Of a stretch of 64,000 nucleotides of DNA, positions 32,863 to 44,319 are shown in pieces. The DNA comes from Massariosphaeria phaeospora (Eukaryota > Ascomycota > Dothideomycetes > Pleosporales), in the NCBI GenBank assembly GCA_011032825.1, contig JAADJZ010000024.1, positions 62,001 to 126,000 of the forward strand. Direction: 5' to 3'. The position numbers and the translations under genes were made by a program. The notes under the pieces are model-generated. The model did not search any database. It had not been told where the DNA came from and worked only from the letters and a program-made list of their open reading frames with translations. The first letter of the stretch is position 1, and each line of letters begins with the position of its first letter.

Positions 32863-35395
32863 TTAGTGCTGCATAGACGTCTGCGTCGTGGGAGTGTTCT
32901 CCTCGGTCGACACCATCACACTCTCCACTTCCACCGTGCCAACAACAACTGGAGTCGGCGCAATCCGCCGTCTCTTCCCTTCTCGGCCCTCTTCAACTTC
33001 TGGTACCACGTGGAGCTCCCTTTTCTTCGTATGTGTGGCTTCTTCCCTTTCCGACTCACTCTCCCTTCGTCCACTAGATCCTCCGGGCATGCCGCTCACC
33101 GAGCTGCTCGCGCTATGTGTGCCTCCTTGGCCATGGGCTGGCGTGAGCGGTGGTGTCCACATCGGAACTCCTACGGGCCCAGACTGTGCGGCCGCGATGC
33201 CAGGCACCGATCCCATGCTTGGGGTTGGGTTGTTCGTGTGATCCCCTGGTCCAGGTGCGAACGATGACGCAGTAGCAATGCTTGAAACAGAGTTACTTCT
33301 CGTCGGGCTTCCTGGTCGAGCTGGTACAAATGAGCTCGGAGACGCAGGGAATGCTGCTGGCGTGTGCTTCTGCAGTGGCCCCGCGGTGGCAGTAGTCGAT
33401 GCCGGAACACTAGAGGATGTTGGCGTTGGCGTTGGCGTGGAGTGGTTTGATGACTGTGATGTGGTTGTGTTGATCTGAGAAGGTGTATGGTGGACCCGCG
33501 GTTGAGTGACGAGCGGGCCAGTATACTTCTCTCCCAGCTCACCACTCGCAAACGTTAGAGAAGAGCAGAAGCCGTCAGAGGAGCTCATGAGCAGAGTTAA
33601 TCCATCGTTGGACCTAGCAAAGGATTAGTATTACACAAGCACGGCAAGAGATTTTCGACATACCAAGTGACGTCTGTAAATGTTGCAAAGTGCAAGTTGC
33701 TCACCACGCATAATGGCTTCTGCTGCTGGGTATCGTAAATGTGAATGGCATCCTGTGTCGCGACCGCATAGACCATACGGTACGGAAGATTAAAGGCTGA
33801 AACAGGCCCAGGAGGCGGCCCGGCCGAACCTGCAGCATCGCTATCCGCTGGCTTTGGGGACGCAGCTGCCACACTCGGAGAAGGCGAGGGCGCGCTTGTA
33901 ATTGGCGGCGGATCCATCGACGAGTGCGAAGTTGGCGCTTTGGACGGCATCGCTGGTTCGGGTAACGCTGGAATTTCATCCTCTGCCGACGATGTATCAA
34001 TGGTAATTTGCTTCGTGGGAGGCAGAGCTTGACGCAAGGTGTAGTAGACGGGCGAGCACCGCACAGCTACAGAGGGCTTCTTGTGACCGGGAAGATATGC
34101 AACTGGTGGTTTATTCAGCCCAGCGCGGGTATAGATATACACCGTGTTCACAATATCCTCATTCGGCTTGGAATCCGCCAGTGACGAATGAAGCGTCTTG
34201 TATTGACCAGCCGGCGTGAACAATAAGCTGCCGTCTGGTGCGAATGTGAGGCGTCGGAAGAAGGAAGTAAAGGTCTCGTTGTGGTAGAGTGGAGCGTTCC
34301 TTACGCCGAGAGTGCCGAGGCTGTTGATGTTTGGTGAATTCGGCATCACCGCGGGAAGAGGCATAGATGGCGCTGGGGAGGCCGAACGGCGCATTGACGG
34401 GGACGAACCAAACGAGGAGCGGCGGCTGTGTGATGTCGGAGGCGGGTTCATCGGCAGAGCCAGCGACTGGGGAGTGCCTGGGGCAGAGGGGACGGGAGAC
34501 CCAACTGCCAACGACGATTCGTGTGACACGTAATGTGCCCGACCGCCAAAGTCAGGGGGAGCGGGGCTATTCGACGATATTCGGCGGGCGGGGAGGTCCA
34601 TCTTTTGCACTTTGCTGTGCTGCGCCAGCGAAAACTGGCCGTCTTTTGTCTTCAACGTGTAGATGTGCACAGATCGGTCCGAGGACTGGGTTGCAACGTA
34701 CTCGTTGAGCGGATCCCAGGCCACGCCCTGCACGTAATGGTTGTGTTCAGCAATCTGCCGTACGCATGTCCCTGGTTATCTTAAGCAGCTGTCCAGATGT
34801 GTTGCGTTGGGCATCGCATCGTACCTGTCTGAGCGTTGTATATCCGCGCAATGTTATCCATACTCCCTGTGATGAAGAACACGCCGTCTGGCGACCAGGC
34901 CAGGTCGTATATCTCCGAGCCCATGGACCGGCACATGTGCTTGACCCGCCATGTCTCCTTGTCTTCGAAACCCTCTTCGAACGTGGTGTGGTGGGTCTGG
35001 TTCTCGGCGGGTACCCAGAGCAGGATGTTGCCGTCGTCGCCGGCGCTAGCAAGAGTCTCTCCTAAAACGTGTCAGACTTCGACCTCCCAGAGCTGCAATG
35101 TGGTGCATGCTGTACCGCGGGGAGCCCATCTAACCACATTCACCGCTTGAGTGTGCTTTACGAGCGTCGACAGATATGTCACTTTCCGCTCCTCGCCGGT
35201 GGCTTCAATCTTCCAGAGCTGTGTAGTCGTCAGCAAGGGCTCAACTTTTCCGCTTGAGTCAATTCAATAACCTACCCGCACATTGTTGTCGCCTCCTGCT
35301 GTTGCCAGCCGTCCCTTGCCATGCGGCTCGAAGTGGGCCGAGTAGATCGGGGCGTTTTCGTTGTGCCAGGACACCAGCAGCGGAGAGGCCTTCAT
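32863..35395 (-). CDS. CAC2: Chromatin assembly factor 1 subunit Cac2 (p60/CHAF1B)
   Basis: CDS is complement(32863..33613, 33664..34771, 34825..35061, 35116..35218, 35276..35395), giving 732 residues; four introns of about 50-57 bp with consistent phases. WD40 repeats begin at once (PLLVSWHNENAPIYSAHFEP, then LWKIEATGEE, ASAGDDGNILLWVP, ITGSMDNIARIYNAQTG) and continue through RQIAEHNHYVQGVAWDPLNE, the hallmark of Cac2 orthologues. Further blades include FFRRLTFAPDGSLL and YRMVYAVATQDAIHIYDTQ. Long Ser/Pro-rich insertions and a low-complexity C-terminus with a KRRRIAP basic patch are normal for filamentous fungi. Known role: part of the CAF-1 histone chaperone, which deposits H3-H4 on newly replicated DNA in the nucleus. 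It is unlinked to other replication genes here. Confidence 0.93.
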
Positions 35396-36724
35396 CGTGG
35401 CCGTCAAGGCTGCGAGCCAGCCGTGCAATGGGCTTCAGAGAGGACCGAGAAAAGCCGGGTAAAGGTACGCAGGCCTGAGTATGTGTCCCTGGGGCTGTTT
35501 GGAACCCCTCAAGCCAAGAGAGGCGACTTTCGAGGGCGAGTGGATGAGGAGGTGCTGCGAGCTCAGGCGGAGCGAACGGCAGAGCTATCGCTAGAGCGCT
35601 GCAGGGCTTACTATCTAGATGTGATAGTCGGCAAAAAACGCAGCAGATAAAGCAGCGGGCAATGACGCTGCGGAGACACGGACTGTAAAAGGTCGAGCTG
35701 ATGGCCTCGGTGGCACAATTGAAGTGGGTTTGAGGAAGGAGAAAGGTTGGCTTCTTTCCCAGGCCGCCCGCAACACGACATGTGGGTGAAGCGCGTTAGA
35801 GCGCGTAACCCGATTAGGCCTCTTTATTACCGTCCGTGCTGGGAGAACAATGCGTGCAGGCAAACAGCAGCGGTTGCTATGTAACTTGAGACAATCTACT
35901 CCGTACTGCAAACTATGTATCCTGCTTCGAATTGCTCTCTTCTACTCATGCCCTATTAGCAGCAATCAAGGGCCGTTCCAACCGTCGATCCAGCCATCTA
36001 CGCCGCCCATCGCGAAACAGCCACTTCAACGCGCTTGGTGACACCCCGGCTTCCAACGCCCGCCCATGTCTGCCAGCTCGCCTGAGAAGTCGGTCTCGTG
36101 TATCATGACTGTACTGGGTAATTCAAACCTGGCGTGATGCATCAGGATCGGAGATGCAGTCCAAGCGACCTGATTTCCGCTCTGCAGCAACGCCGGAGAA
36201 GTTTTGCGCAAAGCTCAAACTTTCTCCTATGATTGCCATTGCGCGCTTATACAAGAGCAGGAATTCCGGGATAGCTGTACCGTAGGGTGCATCGTGACAT
36301 CGGCAAACTTGTTTCGGCTTTCTGGTCGGTGAACAACCAGCTGACACGAGGCTTCCGGCTGGCGATCTTTTGGAGGAAAGCGGGCCTGTTTCAAGGGCCT
36401 CTCGGACGGTTCGAAATGCATCAGGATAACTCTGCAGTCAGCTTATTCTGTGCAATCCAGTCTGCTCTCGCCAGTTTGCAAATAGTGTTCTGTCCAGCAC
36501 CTGGGCTATCAAGTTAGACGAGTTTTATCGAGGCAGTTATTATCCTACCATTTTCGCAAAGTCGCTCCTCGAAAATAGCGGAGTTGGTAGCGGTTCCTGC
36601 ATCATAGTATTGGTTCTGACGTTGCAACTCTCCAGCGCAGCGTTCCGGCACCTTTGCCACCAGCATGCAGCGGTTCGAAACATTATCGTCCTCCTGCCGA
36701 TGCCTCGACTTGCATCAACCTGCC
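35396..36724. other. Intergenic, nothing recognised
   Basis: About 1.33 kb between two minus-strand genes. It holds the CAC2 promoter on the left. Short overlapping frames near 36.0-36.5 kb have no recognisable motif. Confidence 0.5.
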
Positions 36725-37438
36725 TCACTTGATGCCCGCAGCCTTCAGAAACTCCTCTTTCTGCTTGGCACCATTTGTCCCGGCCTCAATAGCCTTTACA
36801 ACGTCCGCCATTGTTTCCACCTCCCTGACGCCTGCGCTATGGCCGAATTCCCATAGCTCAGCCCCTTCGTAGCGCACTTGGAACGCCTGCCAGTTTTCCG
36901 CCTTCAGCATGTTGACGTGGTCGGTGACGGCGGACGAAGGGCCGGTGAAGGCCATGATGCCTGGGTAGCCCGGTTTCGTGATGCCAGAGACTGTAGGTAT
37001 AGGGCCGAGTGCGAGCTTGCGTTTGGTGAGCGCGAGGAGGTGGTGCAGCCAGATGATGACCGTCTTGCTGGACTCGGGGGTAGCAGGTGCTGCTCGGCTG
37101 TTCGTATCTGTGCGTGAGATCTCGGTGTTGTTAGTTTCAACAATACTCTGGAAGCATGCTATGATTGCATCGAGAACTTCTTCGCCATCTGCCAGACCCA
37201 TAGCTCCAATTGCGTCTTTCGTTTGATTTCTCAAATCCTTCTTGGACACATCGTTCGCGAGTATTACATCAGGGAGTCCGGAGTCTGGGTACAGCTCTGG
37301 CAGGCGCAGATGCAGCTGCGCGAGTCCGTCTGTGAATTTGACGTCTCGGCTTCTGGTCTTGTACTCGACCTGACCAGGATACATCGCTTCTAGAAGCTCC
37401 AACTCAAGCGCCAGGCGAGAGTTGTCATGTTCAGACAT
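36725..37438 (-). CDS. RWD domain protein (RWDD2-like, with DUF1115)
   Basis: A single-exon gene of 237 residues; I chose the ATG at 37438 because the upstream codons lack an ATG. The N-terminal RWD domain (about 1-115) opens with RLALELELLEAMYPG and has LHLRLPELYPDSGLPDV, the usual YP and proline landmarks. The C-terminal half (about 130-237) reads WLHHLLALTKRKLAL, then KPGYPGIMAFTGPSS and WEFGHSAGVREVETM, matching the DUF1115 region that follows RWD in RWDD2-type proteins. RWD domains are protein-interaction modules related to E2 enzymes without the catalytic cysteine. The cellular role of this pair is not established. It is soluble and probably cytosolic. Confidence 0.88.
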   Translation of the reverse strand: MSEHDNSRLALELELLEAMYPGQVEYKTRSRDVKFTDGLAQLHLRLPELYPDSGLPDVILANDVSKKDLRNQTKDAIGAMGLADGEEVLDAIIACFQSIVETNNTEISRTDTNSRAAPATPESSKTVIIWLHHLLALTKRKLALGPIPTVSGITKPGYPGIMAFTGPSSAVTDHVNMLKAENWQAFQVRYEGAELWEFGHSAGVREVETMADVVKAIEAGTNGAKQKEEFLKAAGIK

Positions 37439-37855
37439 TGCCGCTGTTGCTGGAGGACGGAACAACACTCTTCAGGTGAAAACGATGGTGGGTGGACCGT
37501 GGGATGAACTGCAACCAACGTAAAAACGACGAGATTTCATTACATCATCGAAACCCCGTGCTGGGGCCAGTCGTTCGCCATTGCCCAACCTCAACCTGAC
37601 GTCGTCCGCACGCTTGACCAAACGACTTTGAGCTGTGGTTTGAGTCATTAATATCGTATATTATTGTCTAATATTGCGGCTTTTTTTAGCATCTGGAGTG
37701 TGCCCGAAAGTGGGCAACCGCGCTAGCTAACATGCAAAGCTTGCTCAAACTTAAGAGCATGGCTGGGTATCTCCGCCGCAAATCCAACAAACGCCTTCAT
37801 ACCCATAATATGGTATCAGTTCTATTCCAAGTATCGACTCTCCATTGCCCGTTTC
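37439..37855. other. Intergenic, nothing recognised
   Basis: About 417 bp between minus-strand genes: the promoter of the RWD gene and 3' flank of the rhodopsin-like gene. It includes an A/T-rich stretch near 37.65 kb. Confidence 0.5.
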
Positions 37856-39488
37856 TTATGTCCCACGACTGAGTTTCCGTGGTATCGAGAGCACCCACCT
37901 CGATTCCCGTGGAGGCACCACTTCCACCTCTTGTATGACTTCTCGCGTTTGTACAATTCTTTGGCTTGTCCTCGAGTTCCACGAGAACAAACTACTCAAA
38001 TTCGTTTCTTCTCCCTTCTTCTGTCTACCTAGATATTTCTTCCAGTCATCAATCTTTTTCGTCTTTGTATTATTTTTGCGTTCTTCTTGCGAGTCTTGTG
38101 GGGTCTGCGATGAGATGTAGGTGTGGAAATTTTGCTCAACGCTAGGCGTTAATTTGAGCGGTGGTCCGACTAGAGGTTCGTGGGACTTGTTGCTCCTTGA
38201 CATCGAGGGGGCGTGAGAACGAGCAGTGGGAGACGGCGATCGGGAATGAGATGGAGACTGGGGTCGGATAAGAGTGTCATTGGTATCGGCCGTGTCTGTT
38301 GCAGTGCTGAGGGCGGGTTTGGGGCCAGCCCTTTGCTGCCCGTTTGGGGAGGCCAGTTCAAAGTCGGATATGATTGTGGTAGTATTCATAGACTGGAGAG
38401 CCGTCATGAAACGATTCGTTCGCGGTATCGTAGCGAGAAGAACTGATAAATGGATAACAAAGCTGTACCAGTTAGTATAAAATTATCTGTACAGGTTCAA
38501 GATACACTTACATGCCCCATAGAACACGGCCAAAAGATCCATCTGAGAATGTTAGTAAAAGAAGGCCATTGTGTATCGAGCGGTACTCACAAGTTACATC
38601 AGGGCTGCGTATGTGCTGTGCTACCGAGACGAGCTGCACAATAGAAAAGCAGCATACACTTCAACTGTCAGTCAATTGTTCAACAACACAACTGCCACAT
38701 GGTCACTCACACGAGGCGCGCGCCAAAAAGAAGCATGACTGTTACCCGCTTGTTCGTGGGCATCAATAGCTTTCGCAAGGTAGGCAGAATCCAGGTGGCC
38801 AACAAGGCATCCGTGATGATGTTAAATATAATAATGGGGTAGTATAGATTCCCACGAGAGGGACAATTTTCTCGAGTAAATGTCCACGGATCGGGCAAGG
38901 AGCATTGAAAAGCAAGGGCAAATGTGGAAAAGATAGTCCACACGGCGACCATGCCGAGCATTAGATAGTACGAACGTGCTTCTCGCGGCGCCACTCGATC
39001 GCTCAGTAATACGACTGATGTTTTGGCCGAGGCCATAGCGAAAACCCCAGTCAGTTCGGCCGCATACAGCATCTAGAATTGCATCAGCTATAGAGAGAAC
39101 TGTCGAGCGGGACGATTGAGTTACCTGATAGAACTGGGCAAGACTAGTCGAGTCTACGTCAGTCATATGTCTTCCAAGCCCTCCTGTCACGGCAAGATGG
39201 AATAATACCGAGCTTGCAATTGCCAGTACCTAGCGGTGTTAATCACTGAATCATGGTGCAGCCACGACGCATGGGACGTAAGAATAGGGTACAACTAACC
39301 AGGCCGGTCAGGAATGACCCATCATCCACCTTGAACGGTAGCCGTTGATTCCAGGCCAAGCCAAATCGAATAGAAGCCACTATGGAGGAGATACAGATCC
39401 ATGAGTATGCGGCAATGATGATGACAGGACCTCGATTGTGTTCGCCAAAGGAAACAAGCGGAGCGTTTGCGGCTGACCCTTTCGACAT
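37856..39488 (-). CDS. Seven-TM fungal rhodopsin-like integral membrane protein
   Basis: CDS is complement(37856..38442, 38512..38542, 38598..38633, 38713..39072, 39125..39229, 39300..39488), giving 435 residues. Exons 4 and 5 are tiny (36 and 31 bp), and two donors (GTGTGA at 38712, GTAACT at 38597) are suboptimal, so this part is less certain. Seven hydrophobic segments can be read, from VIIIAAYSWICISSIVASIR to MDLLAVFYGAFLLATIP. The layout matches the fungal rhodopsin-domain family (Pfam PF20684), including the WTIFSTFALAFQCSLPDPW loop and NIITDALLATWILPTLRKL. There is no lysine-retinal signature of microbial rhodopsins that I can see. The cytosolic tail is about 190 residues, Ser/Pro-rich, then basic (DDWKKYLGRQKKGEE). 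Related proteins include Pth11-like receptors; a sensing role is inference. Confidence 0.75.
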
Positions 39489-39882
39489 GTTGCAACTAGA
39501 GAGGCAGTTGGAGGTCACACATTCGAGAAACAAGCGATCCGAGGCAAGAGGATGAGAGGAGGAACATGCTGTGGTGTTGCACCGAGTATCCAGTAAGTAG
39601 ATACGACGTCCTGGATGGACTCTCCAGCGGATGACGGACGGTAAGCTCGTCGCAATGTCTCAGCTTCTCGGTAGCATGCTGCACCCAGCCCGAAACGAGG
39701 GCGAGGGTGAGCAGTCAATGGTCAGGACGGCCCCACGCCTGAATTCTGCTGGGAAGATGTACTCGGCCATGTTCGCTGATTTGCCGAAGCAGAGTGCGAT
39801 ACGCCCGGGGCGGGAGCGTGGGATGGAGGCGCAAATAATGAAGCAATTAACGCTAGGATGCTGTTGGTTAGGTAAGGCAGCT

Positions 39883-39949
39883 AGGCCCGGCCTGGCTTCC
39901 CCCCGTCACGCTAGAGCCCGGGCCAGGCCGTAGCGTGGGGGTTTCCCCC
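39883..39949. repeat. G/C-rich imperfect palindrome
   Basis: The left arm GGCCCGGCCTGGC and the sequence CCCCCCGTCACGCTAG are answered by CCCGGGCCAGGCC and TAGCGTGGGGG on the right, so the strand could fold into a compound hairpin. It may be a relic of a short mobile element; no flanking target duplication was identified. Confidence 0.5.
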
Positions 39950-40093
39950 GGTGGCGTTGACAGTCGGAGAACCCCTCAAGTACTCACTCATCCTCAACCA
40001 CCTGGGACGGAAAGCCGGCCAGGGCAGCAGATCCCACGCAACAGTCTCTTATGGTGTGCATCCCGAGACGCCTTGAGATGTCACGGCCGACAG

Positions 40094-40144
40094 CGGAAGA
40101 TGAACGACTGCGGAAGACGAACGACTGCGAAAGATGAACGACTG
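40094..40144. repeat. 17-bp tandem repeat, three copies
   Basis: Three adjacent copies of CGGAAGATGAACGACTG at 40094-40110, 40111-40127 and 40128-40144, with one mismatch each in the second and third. Confidence 0.9.
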
Positions 40145-40661
40145 CAGACCACCACCGCTCTGGAGTCTCAAAAACGCGCAAGCTGTGATACGGGTGGCGA
40201 ATGATGCATGAGATTCACCCGCGCTTTTTGCGAAATGTGACCTACCGCCGCTTGACCGCTGCGGCTCGCGGTTCGTCGTCCAGTCAGCTCTCATCGTGGA
40301 CGCCTATCCCACAGCACTGATAGCTCGCTTGCGACGCAGGCGGACGCTTGCTACGGTTTCGTTTGTTCCTGCGCGGATCGGGGCGCAAAAAGAACGTCCG
40401 CAAATGCTTAGATGCTCGTATCCCGCGGCGTGCGTCAGTTTTTGAGGCAAGCGTTCCGCGGCATCTGCAGTCTCCCCTGTCCACTTCTACCGGCAGACAT
40501 GGGTGTACATCTTTTTTCCGCCGAAAGAGTAGCGTGCTGCGCTCGTATCACGTTTATAACATATACAACGGACGGGAACGTTCTTCAATTGGATTCCTGC
40601 GGTTCTGTGTACCGGTCTACTGGGACTCTCTATCCTCCGACATCATCCCATACAACAGAAG

Positions 40662-42477
40662 ATGGTGGCAGATAAAGATATCGAGTTGACGACGCGGGCG
40701 AACGAGGTGGATGAGGTTGCTGCGCAAGAAGCAATTGATGATGAGCGGGTCAAGGCGGAAAAAGAGCAGGCGGGCGGTGCTCTCGACGTACGTTCCAAGC
40801 AGTGAGACGCCCCAGTCAGATATCAGTGGCTCACCGTGCATAGAGATACATCAACCTTGTGTCTGCCATAAACTTCTCCTTTATCCTTCAGTGTTCGTGG
40901 GAGGCCGCTGCCGTGACGTTTCAGTTCAGTCTCAGCAATGGAGGACCTGCGTCTATTGTGTATGGCTCCATCTTCTCCACAATTGGGACAGTGCTCGTGG
41001 CAGTGTCACTCGCAGAGATGGCATCCATGTAAGCTTTCCATGCTTTCAACTTTACTCAGCAGAAGTTCACTGATACCACGCAAGGGACCCAACTGTCGGT
41101 GCGCAATACAGGTGGTCTGCCACCTTTGCACCAAAATGGAACAGGTTCTTCGGATTGATGCAAGGTATGCATATCCTCCAATGCCTTTACTCCCTTTTCA
41201 TCATCTCAATCTGGATCTGACATGTCTGCAAACCCTAATGCTAACTCTCGTCAGGTTGGATAACGGTCTTCGCCTGGATATGCTCCTGCACTTCCAATCC
41301 CGCCCTCGTCTCGAACGTGATTTCCGGGCTCGTCATATTCAACTACCCGGATTACGTACCCCAAAGATGGCACATTACACTAATCATGTGGGCCATCACC
41401 CTCTTCCCCTTCTTCGCCAACTTCTGGTTCAGAAAGGTGCTCAACCCCCTTGAGGCAGTCGGCGCCATCTGCCACGTGGTCTTCTTCATCGTCAGCATCA
41501 TCACGTTGATAGTGTTGGCGGAGCGAAGCACAGCGGAATATGTCTTCACTACCTTGACGCACGACGTTAGTGGGTGGACGAATCCCGCTGCATCTTGGGG
41601 AATCGGGTTGTTGACGGTTGTATATCCTCTGACTGGTAAGCCTACCTGCTATATACCCCTTGATTCTCTATACTAAGAAACGATAGGCTTTGATGGCGTC
41701 CTCCACATGTCCGACGAAGTCAAGAAAGCGCGCATCCGCGTCCCGCGCTCCATGATCACCTCGGTCGTGCTCAACGGCGTCATGCAATTCGCCTACATGC
41801 TCACAGTGCTCTTCTGCATCGGCGACGTCGACCTCGTGTCGTCGGACCCGCTCCCCATCATCCAAGTCTACTACCAAGCGACCAAGTCCAAAGCCGCGAC
41901 GAACCTCTTCGTCGTCATGCTCGCCATCATCTTCACCATCTCCTTCTTCAACGTCTTCGCCTCGGTGTCGCGCCTCGCCTGGGCCTTCTCCCGCGACAAC
42001 GGCCTGCCCTTCTCCGCGTTCTTCGCCAAAGTGAACCCGCGCTTCAAGATGCCCATCAACGCCCTCATGCTCATCGGCACCTGCCTGTGCCTCCTCGCGC
42101 TCATCAACATCGGCTCCAGCACCGCGTTCAACGCCTTCATCTCGCTGCCGGCGCTCGCGCTGTACATATCCTACTTCTTCCCCATCCTATTCCTCTTCAT
42201 CCGCCGCGTGTCCCGCTCGCACCCGGAGCCCATCCCCTGGGGTCCCTTCCAGCTCGGCGCCCTCGGCCCCATCGTCAACCTCGCGGCCATGTGCTACATC
42301 ATCTTCATCATCATCTGGCTCCCGCTGCCGACCTTCCTGCCCGTCGACGGCCTCAGCATGAACTACGCGGGCCCCATCATCGGCGCTGTGATTCTCGGCG
42401 CGCTGCTCGACTGGTGCATCTCGGGCCGCAAGCGCTTCCAGGTCCCGATAGCCAGGCACCGGCCAGATCTCGGTTAA
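40662..42477 (+). CDS. Amino-acid/GABA/choline permease (APC superfamily)
   Basis: Exons 40662-40787, 40844-41028, 41085-41164, 41255-41635 and 41687-42477 give 520 residues; all introns have GT/AG ends and agreeing phases. A charged N-terminus of about 40 residues precedes RYINLVSAINFSFILQCSWE, the start of TM1. The family landmark SLAEMASMDPTVGAQYRWSA is complete, as is GFDGVLHMSDEVKKARIRVP, the conserved cytosolic loop of fungal ACT-family permeases (TC 2.A.3.4). About 12 membrane segments can be counted, ending before ISGRKRFQVPIARHRP. It would import amino acids, GABA or choline by proton symport across the plasma membrane; the exact substrate cannot be told. It is divergent from the rhodopsin-like gene. 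Confidence 0.92.
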
Positions 42478-43149
42478 ACGTCAGGCGGTTGGACACGTTG
42501 TAACTGTTGAGTAACAAAAGTGGATGTAGAATGAAGAGAGTGCTAACACAACACCTTATATAATCATGGAATAACAAATCCGTCAGATTTGCCCAAAGAC
42601 CGATTCGCTTGATATATCAGCAAAACGAACGAGAGGAGCACTCTGACGTCACTGACCTCGAAGTACACTTGTAGCAGCGCATACCTCTAACTCTGAAAAT
42701 ATTTCCCCATTTCGCCGCCTCGCCACAATGACCTCACATACTACATCCTGCGTCCAGTTTTGAAACATGCGAAGCAAATACATTCTCGTACCGAATCCCC
42801 GCCTTGGTTCCGTGACACACGGCGGTTCGCCAGCTTTTAGCAGCGTCACTTCACCGGTGCGATGCTCGTTATCAACGTGCCTCACACAACTGCGGACCCC
42901 ATTGTCCCTGTCCAGCACCCTTATCAGACGACACACAGCAAGTTGACCCCTGAGTTTCCTATTAATTTAAAACATTGACACGTGTGCTACTCCAGCCCAG
43001 CCATCCAGTTACCGTGCATGGATGTCGTGGATGGTCACGACAGTAAAATAAAATGATATCGCTAACAGCTGTTCGTGGCGTAGAGCAAGAGATAAAAGCC
43101 CTTCGTCCTGCACACTCGCGACGTATGGTCTCCCGTAGACTTTTTCAAA
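42478..43149. other. Intergenic, nothing recognised
   Basis: About 670 bp between two plus-strand genes; holds the permease 3' flank and the promoter of the first membrane-family paralogue. A GATAAAAG element lies about 60 bp before that gene's start. Confidence 0.5.
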
Positions 43150-44319
43150 ATGACAACATACCAGTCCTGTACTCTGTTCACGGACTATACCTATGATACC
43201 TCTTTTTGTCGTTCCATTGGTACCTTTGATGTGTCTTCGCCTACCTATTCAACAGATTATTTCCATGTCACTCATTCTCGATACTTCTCCATCAATTCAG
43301 CGGCCAGCTTTCCAGGGGATCCCATCCACTTCCTCGGGGAAGACAACACAGGATATTTCGATCGATGTCTGCCAGGGCACCCGACAGCTTGCGACCTTTC
43401 ATATCGTGGATATGGATCTTGTCCACAGGGTCATACTGCTATTGAAACATTAATAGATGGATACACGACAGAGTTTTGTTGCGCAGAGTAGGTTCAAGTG
43501 AAGCTCCGCTAAGCAAAACCTTGTATCTGTCTAACAAGTCTTGGAGCTATCCCGGTCTTATGGATTGGCACGAAACATTTTATTCGTCATTTACGGATGC
43601 GTGGGGTACAATTGAGTACTACCTTACGAGCTTTAAGATCTGTGGTAAGTTACTTTTGGACCTCATTTATTCCCCTTGTACATTTTAAAGCAGATACGGA
43701 TCAGCAATAAGGCTAGCTAAATAGGAATTGCTAGCAATGTCGCTCTCTATTATTCAATGTACTAAGTCTTGTATAGAATACAGCTTCTATGGAACATCTG
43801 AGACCGTTAAACCAACAACATCATCCGACTTTTTGCACAGGTCGACTTCAGACAATTTGGGCACGTCTTACACTATAAGTATCAAAGCTCTCACCGTATC
43901 ATATTACTCGAGGACTTCTTCTGCTTCACCGGGACCACTCGCATCAGCCACGCCAGCTAATTCTACCACAACATCCACGACCTTCCTATCTACGACTTTC
44001 CCCTCTCCAACCTTCCCGCCCCCCACCCACCAGCCTCAGCCCAAGCACAACGATCGGCATCAGCGTCGGTGCAGGAATCGGCGGGCTACTCCTGCTATCG
44101 GCACTAGCCACCATCTTATTCCTCGTCCGAAGAAATCGAAAACGCGAGGAACAGAGAAGAGATAAACCGCAATTACATGGCGACGCGGTGCCGAAACATA
44201 GACTGGTTGGAGAAGTAAAGGGCGAGCCGGTGTATGAGTTGGGGGATACGGGGGTGCCGGTGGAGATTGGAGGGGAGGAGGAAGTGGAGGAAGACACTGG
44301 CGATCGACCTTCTAATTGA
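43150..44319 (+). pseudogene. Paralogue A of single-pass membrane family, frame break in poly-C
   Basis: Exons 43150-43487, 43547-43644 and 43777-44319. Exons 1 and 2 encode a cysteine-containing head (YTYDTSFCRSI, FDRCLPGHPTACDLSYRGY, EFCCA). Exon 3 (EYSFYGTSETVKP onward) encodes a Ser/Thr stalk. The frame then must shift by one base: the six-C run at 44019-44024 has one C too many relative to the frame that encodes the membrane segment GIGGLLLLSALATILFLVRR and the tail PKHRLVGEVKGEPVYELGDT. Paralogues B and C have stalk and membrane segment in one frame. As it stands the gene would make a truncated, unanchored protein ending near 44165. It may be a genuine pseudogene, a phase-variable copy, or a homopolymer sequencing error. 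The ectodomain family is not known to me. Confidence 0.65.

Larger units (their letters stand above)
39489..40661. other. Intergenic between divergent genes, with small repeats
   Basis: About 1.17 kb separating the rhodopsin-like gene (minus) from the permease gene (plus). It contains a G/C-rich imperfect palindrome and a 17-bp tandem repeat (listed separately), but no gene. Confidence 0.55.

Noticed and set aside
43896..43956. Possible 61-bp intron restoring the frame in paralogue A
   Set aside because: It would delete the SASPG stalk segment that is conserved in paralogues B and C, and its donor GTATCA is poor.
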